64,000 bases of DNA from Fibrella aestuarina BUZ 2 (GTDB lineage Bacteria; Bacteroidota; Bacteroidia; Cytophagales; Spirosomataceae). Below, one piece after another: positions 17,258 through 25,508 of this stretch (position 1 is its first letter; each line of letters begins with the position of its first letter). A program made the translations under genes and the position numbers. The DNA is taken from positions 3,344,024 to 3,408,023 of the forward strand of contig NC_020054.1 of NCBI RefSeq assembly GCF_000331105.1, in the 5' to 3' direction. Under the pieces are notes generated by a model. The model was not told the origin of the DNA. It did no database searches and was given only the letters and a program-made list of their open reading frames with translations.

Positions 17258-18292
17258 TTAACCTTCGTGATATTCAACAACCTGCACGTCGATGGCAATG
17301 TCTTTGCCTTCGTTGTTTTTACCAATGCGGAACGACACCAGGTCATCGACCTGGAAGTCATTAAAGTCGCCCGCCGTAACGCTGGTATAATGGAAAAACA
17401 GGTTGTTGGGCGGCCAGTTGATAAACCCATAGCCTGTTTTCAGGCTGCGGATGGTGCTTTCAAAACGTTCGCCTTCGGTATCAAACCCGAGCCCGTTCTC
17501 TTCGGTGGGCTGGGCATCCGGGTCGGCTTCGTTGGCGGTATAATTGGTCGCGTTGCCGTTGGCGTAGTTCCCGTTTGTGTTGGCATAAGGCCGGGGCGAC
17601 GGCTCAAACCGGGGGCCATCGGTGCGGGGTTGCTGCTTCACAAACAGGTTCTGGATCATCGAGTCGTTCTTGCGAACCCGATTGTCGATCTCCTGGTGCA
17701 TGGCAACCGGATAGGAGACTTCTTCCAGCAGGTCCTGCGAGGTGCGGGTGACCATTTTTTCGCCTTCGTCATTGAGGTATTCGAAATCCCAGCTAAGCAC
17801 CATTACGCGGGTACCAAGGGTATTTAACTTTCGAATCAACGGTACGTAGTCGCCGTCGGCCGTGATAAGCACCATCACATCAAACTGCTTGTAGGTAGCC
17901 AGTTCGTAGGCTTCCAGGGCGAGCCAGACATCAATACCTTTCTCCTGCCGATAGCCCTGATAGGTCTTCACGGGCAGGTAGTGCGTAACGACCCCTTCCG
18001 ACATCAGGATATCGTCAAACAAACGGTCGTAGAAGAGCTGATTGCCCCGCTGACTGGCTTCGTGCGCGTTCAGACGCCCCCGGAAATAGTGGGCATCAAC
18101 GATCTGGCACAGATGGATGTCGGTATCTTCAACGTCGGCTACTTGGCTGCGGATAAACGAGTGGAGACCCGATATACTGATGCGGCTGCGGCGTTCGTGC
18201 GAATAATTGTAATAGTTGCTTACATGAAGAAAATAATTACCATCATAGAACACCCCTATTCGGGTGAGCTTACTGCTTCGCTGGTTTTGCAT
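17258..18292 (-). CDS. NYN (PIN-like) nuclease domain fused to a cold-shock RNA-binding domain
   Basis: 344 residues. The N-terminal half is a NYN/LabA-like domain: GVFYDGNYF with a first acidic residue, EKGIDVWLALEAYE, and VMVLITADGDYVPLIRKL, which carries the conserved Asp residues of the metal site. A Pro/Asn-rich linker (about 215-270) follows. The C-terminal domain has cold-shock signatures KTGYGFI (RNP1) and LFFHYTS (RNP2). The layout predicts a cytoplasmic single-strand RNA endonuclease targeted by its own OB-fold. Family knowledge supports nuclease activity for several NYN proteins; the target here is unknown. Upstream lie orphan terminators and a small frame. Confidence 0.87.
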   Translation of the reverse strand: MQNQRSSKLTRIGVFYDGNYFLHVSNYYNYSHERRSRISISGLHSFIRSQVADVEDTDIHLCQIVDAHYFRGRLNAHEASQRGNQLFYDRLFDDILMSEGVVTHYLPVKTYQGYRQEKGIDVWLALEAYELATYKQFDVMVLITADGDYVPLIRKLNTLGTRVMVLSWDFEYLNDEGEKMVTRTSQDLLEEVSYPVAMHQEIDNRVRKNDSMIQNLFVKQQPRTDGPRFEPSPRPYANTNGNYANGNATNYTANEADPDAQPTEENGLGFDTEGERFESTIRSLKTGYGFINWPPNNLFFHYTSVTAGDFNDFQVDDLVSFRIGKNNEGKDIAIDVQVVEYHEG

Positions 18293-18429
18293 TCTGTTTT
18301 TTGGACGCTATTGTAGGTAACTGACTGTTTGCAGGAATAGAAAATGGGTATGGATGGCTATTAAGTAGAGGCATTCGTGTATAAGCAAAGGATACGTACG
18401 TGGGCAATGTTGAAGAGATGTATACTACT

Positions 18430-18537
18430 ATGTACAAAAAGAATGAATCACGATACCTTTATACAGACTCCCGACCCAGCAGCCTGGTCGGCTTCTTTTT
18501 TATTACGTTATCAATAACCGCTGTGGCGGTTAATTAA
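18430..18537 (+). CDS. Possible 35-residue hydrophobic small protein overlapping a terminator
   Basis: A frame from ATG 18430 to TAA 18537 encodes a polar N-terminus (MYKKNESRYLYTDSRP) and a hydrophobic C-terminal half (SLVGFFFITLSITAVAVN). The hydrophobic stretch arises partly because the frame reads through the hairpin-plus-T-run at 18471-18498, so it may be accidental. No family is recognised and confidence is low. If real, it would be a small membrane peptide between two divergent genes. Confidence 0.2.
   Translation: MYKKNESRYLYTDSRPSSLVGFFFITLSITAVAVN
18471..18498 (+). terminator. Orphan intrinsic terminator
   Basis: Stem CCGACC/GGTCGG (18471-18476 with 18486-18491) is followed by CTTC and a six-T run. 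It points rightward, yet no plus-strand gene ends here: the flanking genes are divergent. This implies a short plus-strand transcript starting after about 18300. Confidence 0.65.
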
Positions 18538-18553
18538 TGGGTCAAATATAGCG

Positions 18554-18577
18554 AAAAAGCCACCTGGCGGCTTTTTT
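18554..18577. terminator. Second, bidirectional terminator-like hairpin
   Basis: AAAAAGCC (18554-18561) pairs with GGCTTTTTT (18569-18577) around a short loop. A-run on one side and T-run on the other allow either direction. It may shield the hisB promoter from upstream transcription. Confidence 0.55.
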
Positions 18578-18749
18578 AGGCCGTTATAGGCCAAAAAAGT
18601 TTTGTCGTCTGTAAACAACTCAACCCACCCAACACCGGCGGCGAGCCATTACACTTGTTGATTAGACGGTAGGTCACGATGGCCGTCACCGCACTTTTCG
18701 GTCTGGTTTGGTGCGCAAAGACCCTGTCTGTTTGTGTAACTTCGCGGCC

Positions 18750-19910
18750 ATGCAACCTGTATTGTTTATCGACCGTGACGGTACGCTCATCATCGAGCCA
18801 CAAACGGATTTTCAGATCGATTCACTCGAAAAGCTCGACTTTATTCCAAACGTGTTATCGGCCCTGCGCCGCATCGCCGAGGAGACACCCTACGAACTCG
18901 TGATGGTGACGAATCAGGATGGGCTGGGGACGGATATTTTCCCGGAAAGCACGTTCTGGCCCGCTCACAACAAAATGCTGGGTACGTTCGCGGGCGAAAA
19001 CATCCACTTCGCCGACCAACTGATCGACCGTACGTTCGCCGCCGATAACGCGCTGACCCGCAAGCCCAATACCGGCATGCTCACGGCTTATCTGGAGGGG
19101 GCCAAATCGGGCCGGTATGATCTGGCCAACAGCTATGTGATCGGCGACCGGCTCACCGACGTGCAGCTGGCCGTAAATCTGGGTGCCAAGGCCATTCTTT
19201 TTGTTCCACCCAATGCCAACCCGACCACGCAAAGCGCCGATACGGCTGGTATGACGGAGGCCATGCGGCAGGCTATTGCGCTGACCACCGACAACTGGAA
19301 TGACATTTACACCTTCCTGCGGTTGCCTGCCCGCACGGCTTCCGTGGAGCGGAATACCAACGAAACGAAAATCAAGATTGAGTTGAACCTGGATGGAACC
19401 GGCCGCGCCGATATGCATACGGGCCTTGGTTTCTTCGACCACATGCTCGACCAACTGGCGAAGCACTCGGGGGCCGACTTAAGCATCCACGTCGATGGTG
19501 ATCTGCACATCGACGAACACCACACCATCGAGGATACGGCGTTGGCGCTGGGTGAAGCCTATCGGCGGGCGCTGGGCGACAAACGGGGAATCAGCCGGTA
19601 TGGCTTTTTATTGCCGATGGACGAAGCGCTGGCACAGGTGGCCATCGACTTCTCAGGTCGCCCGTGGCTGGTGTGGGACGCCGAGTTCAAGCGGGAGAAA
19701 ATCGGCGAGATGCCAACGGAGATGTTCTTCCACTTCTTCAAATCCTTTGCCGACACCGCTCAGGCTAATGTGAACATCCGGGTTGAAGGCGACAACGAGC
19801 ACCACAAAATCGAGGCGATTTTCAAGGCCTTCGCCAAAGCGATTAAAATGGCTGTCAAACGCGATATTAAAGCCCTCGACAGCCTGCCAAGCACGAAGGG
19901 GGTTCTTTAA
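18750..19910 (+). CDS. hisB: Bifunctional histidinol-phosphatase / imidazoleglycerol-phosphate dehydratase
   Basis: Carries out steps 6 and 8 of histidine biosynthesis. 386 residues from ATG 18750. The N-terminal HAD phosphatase domain (about 1-165) has FIDRDGTLI and MVTNQDGLG. The dehydratase domain (about 185-386) has the metal-binding [16 protein letters not shown] and [17 protein letters not shown]. The Cys/His zinc loop of the E. coli phosphatase domain is absent; the aligned segment [16 protein letters not shown] has no Cys. Other his genes are not in this window. It ends directly against a perfect palindrome. Confidence 0.95.
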   Translation: MQPVLFIDRDGTLIIEPQTDFQIDSLEKLDFIPNVLSALRRIAEETPYELVMVTNQDGLGTDIFPESTFWPAHNKMLGTFAGENIHFADQLIDRTFAADNALTRKPNTGMLTAYLEGAKSGRYDLANSYVIGDRLTDVQLAVNLGAKAILFVPPNANPTTQSADTAGMTEAMRQAIALTTDNWNDIYTFLRLPARTASVERNTNETKIKIELNLDGTGRADMHTGLGFFDHMLDQLAKHSGADLSIHVDGDLHIDEHHTIEDTALALGEAYRRALGDKRGISRYGFLLPMDEALAQVAIDFSGRPWLVWDAEFKREKIGEMPTEMFFHFFKSFADTAQANVNIRVEGDNEHHKIEAIFKAFAKAIKMAVKRDIKALDSLPSTKGVL

Positions 19911-19916
19911 CGTACA

Positions 19917-19962
19917 AGGTCCAACATCGGCTGACACGTGCGTGTCAGCCGATGTTGGACCT
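19917..19962. repeat. Perfect 22-bp inverted repeat behind hisB
   Basis: Arms 19917-19938 and 19941-19962 are exact complements with a two-base gap. Words such as GGTCCAACATCGGCTGACAC echo the 13.2-kb element (CCAAC, GGCTGACG). It lies between convergent hisB and the CHRD gene and is a likely two-way terminator or cruciform. Confidence 0.9.
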
Positions 19963-19975
19963 CGACAACAAAACG

Positions 19976-20455
19976 TTATTTCACCCGGATATCGCCCCGG
20001 ATTTCACCGGCGGGATAAGTCGGCGTATGCAGGTTGGCGTAGAACTGACCGGCTACCATGCTATCAACCTGCGATTGACGTAGCGAACTGGTGGTGCCGG
20101 TAATGGGCGAAGTCAGTGACGAGAACGGGACGGTTACCGGGCCGGTGCCATCGGCATTGGTGATCCGGTGCAGGTGGCCCGCCGTCGGGGTGATGCCGGT
20201 GAACGTTACCGTGTAGCTCAATACGCGCGAGGTGCGGTCAATGGTCCCGGCGAACGTACCTGAAGCGGTCGATGTGGTTGAGGTCGGCTTTTCCTGCGAA
20301 CCGTTTAGCGTGGCCGTAAGCTGGATAGGTGCGGGTGGAATCGGAGCCGTGTTTGCGGCTGGCGTATTCTCGTAGCAACTGCTGAGTGTGGCTACTGAGC
20401 CGAGCAAAAGTGCAGAAGCCAGCAAACGCAGGGAAGATTTCCGTGTCATAGTCAT
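19976..20455 (-). CDS. CHRD-domain lipoprotein
   Basis: 159 residues from ATG 20455. Lipobox LSSC (Cys27). The rest is a CHRD domain: LTATLNGSQEKPTSTTS, GTFAGTID, GITPTAGHLHR and the terminal YANLHTPTYPAGEIRGDI, with the characteristic HxH and GEIRG positions. The domain was defined in chordin; in bacteria its function is not known, and the His residues suggest metal binding. It is a surface or periplasmic lipoprotein. The start could be ATG 20449, two codons later. Confidence 0.88.
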   Translation of the reverse strand: MTMTRKSSLRLLASALLLGSVATLSSCYENTPAANTAPIPPAPIQLTATLNGSQEKPTSTTSTASGTFAGTIDRTSRVLSYTVTFTGITPTAGHLHRITNADGTGPVTVPFSSLTSPITGTTSSLRQSQVDSMVAGQFYANLHTPTYPAGEIRGDIRVK

Positions 20456-20833
20456 GATAGTACGATTAGCTTGATCACGACTAAGTAAGCACAAACCCGT
20501 CAATATTGTTGCATCACCGGCCCGACTCTGTTGGAACGGTTACGGATTAGGGCAAAATCGTGCAGTTTGGGCGGGCCAACAAATGCACCCGGACAGGCTA
20601 TCGATTACCCAACGAAGAGTGGGCCGGGTAGGTCCGTTAAGTAGCCAATTAGTGGACGTTGGCTTGTTAGCCACGTAAAGGGGGAAGTCGCAGGTGTGGT
20701 TTGCGAATGAGCGGGCCGCAGGAATGGTGGTGCGCCGAACAAGGCGGGGAGGCTGCTTCCGTCGGCGATTTGTGAAGGAGGCTTGTGCCGAGACCGACAC
20801 ACAACACAAATCACGTAGGAAAGGGCACTTCGT
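20456..20833. other. Gene-free stretch between the CHRD and sigma-factor genes
   Basis: About 380 bases. Frames on the minus strand at 20540-20814 have no signal peptide, known motif or plausible start, and overlap each other, so I call none. I see no strong terminator or repeat. Confidence 0.55.
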
Positions 20834-21388
20834 CTAGCCGTTCAGTCGATACGTGTAGTGATTCCGTATCTTATCGCGGGTACGCTTGAGGCGCATTTTT
20901 ACGGCGCTATCCTTGAGGTTGAACTTCTCGGCGATCTCCTTGATGTCGAGATCTTCTTCGTATTTCAACTTCAGGAGCATTGCTTCATCGGAGGAGACCG
21001 TCTGGATGGCCATGTTGAGCGTCTGGATTTGCTCTTCACGGTGGTCATATTCTACCTCATCGGCAATGTAATGCTCCATCTCTTCGTCGATCATCACCAT
21101 TGAAAGCCGCTGGCTTTGCCGGATCTGATCCATGCAATAGTTGTAGGAGATGGAATACAACCAGGTGGAAAAAGTAGATCGTTCTTTGAAGTTTCCCAGA
21201 TTTGAGTGAACGCGGATGAAGATGTCGTGCATGTAATCTTCTGCTTTGGCCGAACATTTCGTTAGGGAGAAGCAGCGGCGGTATACCTTATTCGAATACC
21301 GCTGGTAAAGCGTTTCAAAGTACTGATTCTTACGTGTCGCCAGATACATCCGTATCAGCTCCTCGTCTTTCGTGGTTGAGGCTGTCAT
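20834..21388 (-). CDS. RNA polymerase sigma factor, ECF-like (sigma-70 family)
   Basis: 184 residues. Region 2 is visible as YQRYSNKVYRRCFSLTKCSAKAEDYMHDIFIRVHSNLGNF followed by STFSTWLYSISYNYCMDQIR, where the FxTWLyxIaxNxCxDxxR pattern is diagnostic. Region 4 is LKLKYEEDLDIKEIAEKFNLKDSAVKMRLKRTRDKI, a normal helix-turn-helix for -35 recognition. No anti-sigma gene is next to it, so its control is not evident. Directs RNA polymerase to a stress or envelope regulon; target unknown. Confidence 0.93.
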   Translation of the reverse strand: MTASTTKDEELIRMYLATRKNQYFETLYQRYSNKVYRRCFSLTKCSAKAEDYMHDIFIRVHSNLGNFKERSTFSTWLYSISYNYCMDQIRQSQRLSMVMIDEEMEHYIADEVEYDHREEQIQTLNMAIQTVSSDEAMLLKLKYEEDLDIKEIAEKFNLKDSAVKMRLKRTRDKIRNHYTYRLNG

Positions 21389-21840
21389 GAGTACATACTA
21401 CTAATTGGGTTAACTGGTTAGAGTGATATGGGTTATCTGGGCGCATGCAAAATGTAACGGTTTGTTTACCAAACTTATGAATTTCCGGGTAAGTGAAAAA
21501 GTTCAAAGCGAACTTTAACTCACTATTTATAATGGCTTTAGTTTACCCGGCTAGTCAAAATGTATGGCTACATGAAGGGACAAACGGGTCGACTTAACCC
21601 CGGGAGGTTCGGTCAACGGCCGCGCTGCAATCATAACCTTTCAGACTTTACACCACTAACATATGTCACAAAGAATTTTTACTCAATATGACTTTTTCGG
21701 GGGAGACGGTTTTGTCGCCAACCGTAACGCTAAAACTAAGTAGAACACAGATGGCCCCTCGTTACTTCTGTAGGCACCCGGGAAGGCATCTGCGGCTATC
21801 GGGAAGGGGCTGATTGGTTCGCTCGCTCAACTGACGCTGT
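21389..21840. promoter_or_regulatory. Divergent promoter region of the sigma-factor and coaE genes
   Basis: About 450 AT-richer bases with no supported gene. An imperfect stem (AAAGTTC 21498-21504 with GAACTTT 21510-21516, plus an outer AGTG/CACT pair) lies midway at 21492-21524 and could be a regulator site for the sigma gene. I cannot assign a defined promoter. Confidence 0.4.
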
Positions 21841-22443
21841 ATGAAAAAAATAGGAATTACCGGTGGGATTGGCTCGGGTAAAAGCACCGTATGCCGCGTA
21901 TTCAGTATACTCAACGTGCCGGTTTATGAGGCGGATGAGCGCGCCAAGTGGCTCACCAACCACGACCCCATCCTGAAGGCCGATATCGTCCGGCTGCTGG
22001 GCCCCAACGCGTATGACGCCGCCGGGCAATACAACCGGGCGTTTGTAGCCGCACAGGTCTTCACCAACCCCGATTTGCTCAAGCAACTCAATACGCTGAT
22101 CCATCCGCGCGTGTTCGCTGACACGGCCCGTTGGGTCGACGAGCATGAGCAGTATCCGTATGTGCTCAAAGAGGCGGCTCTGATGAACGCTGCTGGTGAT
22201 GGCAATGATCTTGATGCGGTGGTGGTGGTCACAGCGCCGGAACCGCTGCGCGTAGCCCGGATTCGGCAGCGCGACCCGCAACGGTCGACTACCGAAATAC
22301 AGGCGATCATCGACCGGCAGATCAGCGAAGAGGCCCGCCTTAAGCTGGCCGACTTTGTGCTGGTCAACGACGAAGCGAACCTGCTCCTGCCGCAGATTCT
22401 CCGCCTGCACGAGCTGTTCCTGGGCAAAGCCACAGTCGTGTGA
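21841..22443 (+). CDS. coaE: Dephospho-CoA kinase
   Basis: Last step of coenzyme A synthesis: ATP-dependent phosphorylation of the 3'-hydroxyl of dephospho-CoA in the cytoplasm. 200 residues, standard length. The N-terminus has the P-loop GITGGIGSGKST and the substrate-binding VPVYEADERAK. LIHPRVF and the lid motif RIRQRDPQRSTTEIQAIIDRQ are also present. It is convergent with the lipoprotein gene that follows, 27 bases apart. Confidence 0.96.
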   Translation: MKKIGITGGIGSGKSTVCRVFSILNVPVYEADERAKWLTNHDPILKADIVRLLGPNAYDAAGQYNRAFVAAQVFTNPDLLKQLNTLIHPRVFADTARWVDEHEQYPYVLKEAALMNAAGDGNDLDAVVVVTAPEPLRVARIRQRDPQRSTTEIQAIIDRQISEEARLKLADFVLVNDEANLLLPQILRLHELFLGKATVV

Positions 22444-22470
22444 TGCGGCGTGATTGGCGTTGTGGCCTGC

Positions 22471-23094
22471 TTAGTTTAGCGCACTCAGCTTATCGGTATC
22501 AATGGCTTCCAGCGCGCTTTTGAGCTTCTCCATCGAGACGCCATTCCCTTTGGCCGTCACGACGTACCGATTCTTGACAACCATCGCGATCTCGCCCGAT
22601 TTGCTGCTGGTGGTGTACTTCTCGTAGCATTTGTTGTCGCCCATCTTGGTCGTTCGCTCGTAGCCATCTTCGGTTTCCTTATCGACGTCGACCATCGTCC
22701 AGGCGGCCAGCCCCATCAGGGCTCCTGAGCCACCCGCATCGACCAGGGCGAGTTCGATGTTTTCGCTGTTGTCGGCATTTTCGTAGCGGGCCGTTGCTGT
22801 TGAGATGGTAAAGCCTGCCATGCCGTTTTTCTCGCCCGATGCCGATTTGCGTGCCAGCCCATCGGCATCGGCTGGCAACAGGTCTTTCAGCTTTCGGAAG
22901 TCAATGGTTGCGACAGGGCCGTTTTTCTGGGATGCTTCGGCCTGCTTAGCCATTTCCTGCATGGCGTTTAGCGTACCACCCACCGACGCCGTTGCGCCAT
23001 CGTCTTCTTGTTGTTCGTCGTTTTTGCGGCCGCAGCCTGCCAGCATCACCACCACACAGAACGTACCTATGATAGCCAGGAAACCCGTTTTCAT
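22471..23094 (-). CDS. Lipoprotein of unknown function
   Basis: 207 residues, lipobox MLAGC (Cys21), then an acidic spacer (DEQQEDDG) and a helix that begins NAMQEMAKQAEASQ. The globular part contains DFRKLKDLLPADADG and a late SKSGEIAMVVKNRYVVTAKGNG. Comparable small lipoproteins occur widely in Cytophagales, but I know of no tested function. It sits downstream of lgt, after the lgt terminator, so it is probably transcribed separately. Confidence 0.82.
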   Translation of the reverse strand: MKTGFLAIIGTFCVVVMLAGCGRKNDEQQEDDGATASVGGTLNAMQEMAKQAEASQKNGPVATIDFRKLKDLLPADADGLARKSASGEKNGMAGFTISTATARYENADNSENIELALVDAGGSGALMGLAAWTMVDVDKETEDGYERTTKMGDNKCYEKYTTSSKSGEIAMVVKNRYVVTAKGNGVSMEKLKSALEAIDTDKLSALN

Positions 23095-23211
23095 ACCAGA
23101 ATAAGGAGGTTTAGTTACTCAGCCATATAGCTGATGACCTAAGGTAATTAGTGGCTGGGTACGTTGCTGACTGAATTGACTGAACGTATTGATTGTCAGT
23201 GTAAACGGAAT

Positions 23212-23245
23212 AAAAAAAAGCGGATGAGGCTCTCCCCATCCGCTT
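23212..23245 (-). terminator. Intrinsic terminator of lgt
   Basis: Stem AAGCGGATG (23218-23226) with CATCCGCTT (23237-23245). On the minus strand it is followed by an eight-base T run, 30 bases after the lgt stop. Confidence 0.88.
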
Positions 23246-23275
23246 CGCGATGCTAGTATATGTCAGGGCACGTAC

Positions 23276-24124
23276 CTACGCCTTGGGTATCGCCGTCCGG
23301 CGGCTGTGCCAGACGAAATAAATACCGAAGAGCACCGCCGGGATACTCAGAATCTGGCCCATGTTGAGGGGAAGCGTGTTTTCAAACGCCACCTGATTTT
23401 CCTTCAGGTATTCGTAGAAGAAACGCAGCCCGAAACACCAGATCAGGAAGATGCCAAGGAGCAAACCGCGCGGCGTGTTTTCTTTCGATCGGTTCCAGAT
23501 CGCCAGCAGTACCGCAAACAACGTCAGCATCGAGAGCGCCTCATAAAGCTGAGCCGGATGCCGGGGTACGCCCACCGGATACTCATTGTTGTATTTGAAG
23601 ATGAACCCCCAGGGCAAGGTCGTGGGCAGGCCCACAATCTCGTGGTTCATCAGGTTGCCGAGCCGGATACAGGCCCCCGCCAGTGCCACCACGATGACGA
23701 TGCGGTCGGTTGTCCAAAGAAATGTCTGGCCCGTAAGCTGACTCGATTTGCGGCGTGAATAGAGCCACAGGGCCGTCAGGATACCGATGGTGGCTCCGTG
23801 ACTGGCCAGCCCCCGGTAGGGCGGTAGGATCACCTCGAGTGGATTGCGAAACAGCACTTCGGGCTCATAGAAGAGGTAATGACCAAAGCGGGCACCCAAT
23901 ACGGTGGAGAGCACCATGTAGATGAGCAGCGCGTCGAGATCTTCCTGCGGTTTTTTCTCTTTGCGGAAGATGTGGGTCATGATCTGCATGCCGATCAGGA
24001 AACCAGCGGCAAAGAGCAACCCATACCAACGTATTTCAAAGGGACCGAAATTGATGCCGAAAAGTGTAAAGGCGTTGACGGAGAAAAGAACCGGGTCCGC
24101 GTCCCAGGTGATGTAGGCAAGCAT
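23276..24124 (-). CDS. lgt: Prolipoprotein diacylglyceryl transferase
   Basis: Inner-membrane enzyme that attaches diacylglycerol from phosphatidylglycerol to the lipobox Cys of prolipoproteins, the first step in maturing the lipoproteins that are abundant in this window. 282 residues with about seven membrane segments. The catalytic-site His-Gly stretch is YRGLASHGATIG, and the family signature is GACIRLGNLMNHEIVG. It has its own terminator and lies divergent from yidD. Confidence 0.96.
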   Translation of the reverse strand: MLAYITWDADPVLFSVNAFTLFGINFGPFEIRWYGLLFAAGFLIGMQIMTHIFRKEKKPQEDLDALLIYMVLSTVLGARFGHYLFYEPEVLFRNPLEVILPPYRGLASHGATIGILTALWLYSRRKSSQLTGQTFLWTTDRIVIVVALAGACIRLGNLMNHEIVGLPTTLPWGFIFKYNNEYPVGVPRHPAQLYEALSMLTLFAVLLAIWNRSKENTPRGLLLGIFLIWCFGLRFFYEYLKENQVAFENTLPLNMGQILSIPAVLFGIYFVWHSRRTAIPKA

Positions 24125-24188
24125 TCGTGCGATGAGGGTGAATCAAATAGAGATTTCCTTGTTATGGGCAAAGATATTGGTTTGTATC

Positions 24189-24208
24189 CACTGTTCACTG
24201 TTTACGGG
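24189..24208. repeat. Short heptad repeat in the lgt-yidD divergent region
   Basis: CACTGTT occurs twice in tandem (24189-24202) followed by TACGGGT. No inverted partner is evident nearby. It matches the 7-bp construction of the larger intergenic elements. Confidence 0.45.
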
Positions 24209-24300
24209 TCGCTGTCTTTCGTCTACCGTTGCGTTGAGGGCGTTCACGTTCACCCAAACGGCGCAATCAGGCCCCAATCCAGCCACCTGTTGCCCATGCT

Positions 24301-24513
24301 ATGATGCGTTACCTGCTGATTGCCTTCGTTCGTTTCTACCAGGGGGCGATTTCCCCCTTTTTTCCGAATGCCTGCCGGTATACGCCTACCTGCTCGCAAT
24401 ACATGGTCGAGGCTCTACAGAAACATGGCGCTTTCCGGGGGGGCTGGCTGGGCCTCAAACGCATAGCCCGCTGCCACCCCTGGGGCGGACACGGGTATGA
24501 CCCCGTACCTTGA
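24301..24513 (+). CDS. yidD: Membrane protein insertion efficiency factor
   Basis: 70 residues. Small peripheral membrane protein that helps YidC insert inner-membrane proteins. The amphipathic N-terminus leads into [23 protein letters not shown] with the conserved paired Cys, and a C-terminal [17 protein letters not shown] with the third Cys and the HPxGGxGxDPVP end. Complete and typical. In many genomes yidD lies beside rnpA/yidC; here it does not. Confidence 0.95.
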   Translation: MMRYLLIAFVRFYQGAISPFFPNACRYTPTCSQYMVEALQKHGAFRGGWLGLKRIARCHPWGGHGYDPVP

Positions 24514-24578
24514 GCGTAGAGCACGGGGATCGGGTCACAGGGTGGCTGGTCAAGTGCCCCAAGCCCCTTACACCGCGC

Positions 24579-25403
24579 TCACACTACAAACCCGTAGCCG
24601 TCGATGAAACTGGTCTGGTCGTCGGTGAGGCGGTGCGAGCAGACGTGGAGTAACTCGCCTTCGGGTTCGACGGTCAGGTAATGAAACATGGGTTTGTAAT
24701 CAGGCGCCCGATCTTCATGGCGGTCGGTATAGAGCGGCTGATGCAAGCCGCCCCCGCCCCCGATCACCAGAAAAACTTTACCGCCCGTTTCGAAGCGCTC
24801 GAAGGCATGGGCATGCCCCGTGATAAACAGCTTCGCTTTTTTGGAGGCCAGATAGGGCGGCACAAACCGCAGCTGCACCGGCTTGCTCGACCCAACCAGC
24901 CGACTGTTGGAGAACGGGGCGTGGTGGCAGGTGACAATAACCGATTGAATCGCCGGGTCGGCGTCGTAGGCCGTCAGGGTGGTTTCGTAGAAAGCCTGTT
25001 GTTCTTTCTGCTGCTCCAGCGTCAGGGTGCTGAAGTTGGAGTTGAGCAGAATCACACCTACCCCGTCGGTTACGTGGGCGTAGCCGGTCGGGACGTGGTC
25101 GGCAAAGCGCCGCTGGAAGTTCCGCTGGCCTTTTTTGGGGCGGCCCATCACGTCGTGGTTACCCAGAATCGCTTTTACGTCGATACCGACCTCATCGCAG
25201 TGTGCGAGAAACGTATCGACCATGGGCCAGGCGTTGTTTTTGTAGCCCAGCACAACCACGTCGCCCAGCCAATAGAGGGTTTCGGGGCGGCGTTGGAGCA
25301 ATTCACGGAAAATAGCCTGCGTGGCCTTTACGTTGTTCCGCTTCTTTAAGAACAGGGCCTCAATCCACATTGGCGCCTGTGTATCGGCAAGAAAAGCTAG
25401 CAA
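24579..25403 (-). CDS. Calcineurin-like metallophosphoesterase with TTG start
   Basis: 274 residues. Metal-binding motifs in order: ADTQ (motif I, with Gln in place of the usual His), YWLGDVV, LGNHDV, TCHHAPFSN and ITGHAHAFER. These define a two-metal phosphatase or phosphodiesterase. The only in-frame ATG (25370) would delete motif I, and a stop codon lies three codons upstream, so translation most likely starts at TTG 25403, seven residues before the metal Asp. No signal peptide is present, so it is cytoplasmic. The substrate is unknown. Confidence 0.85.
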   Translation of the reverse strand: MLAFLADTQAPMWIEALFLKKRNNVKATQAIFRELLQRRPETLYWLGDVVVLGYKNNAWPMVDTFLAHCDEVGIDVKAILGNHDVMGRPKKGQRNFQRRFADHVPTGYAHVTDGVGVILLNSNFSTLTLEQQKEQQAFYETTLTAYDADPAIQSVIVTCHHAPFSNSRLVGSSKPVQLRFVPPYLASKKAKLFITGHAHAFERFETGGKVFLVIGGGGGLHQPLYTDRHEDRAPDYKPMFHYLTVEPEGELLHVCSHRLTDDQTSFIDGYGFVV

Positions 25404-25407
25404 TGGA

Positions 25408-25442
25408 GTTTACTGTTTAATGTTCATGGTTCAGCGTTGCTC
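25408..25442. repeat. Five tandem degenerate heptads upstream of the metallophosphoesterase gene
   Basis: Five consecutive 7-bp units, all beginning GTT (first two GTTTACT, GTTTAAT), occupy 25408-25442. They overlap the stop codon and start region at the 5' end of the metallophosphoesterase gene. A full inverted partner is not visible; TTAAACG at 25494-25500 may be a remnant. Confidence 0.6.
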
Positions 25443-25508
25443 GCCGGGAAAGCAAGGTTACTCGTTAGTCCCGCAGCGGCAAACCGCTTACACCTTAAAC
25501 GTAGGTTT

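Noticed and set aside
20540..20814. Two overlapping minus-strand frames upstream of the CHRD gene
   Set aside because: No known domain, no good start and mutually overlapping; not called.
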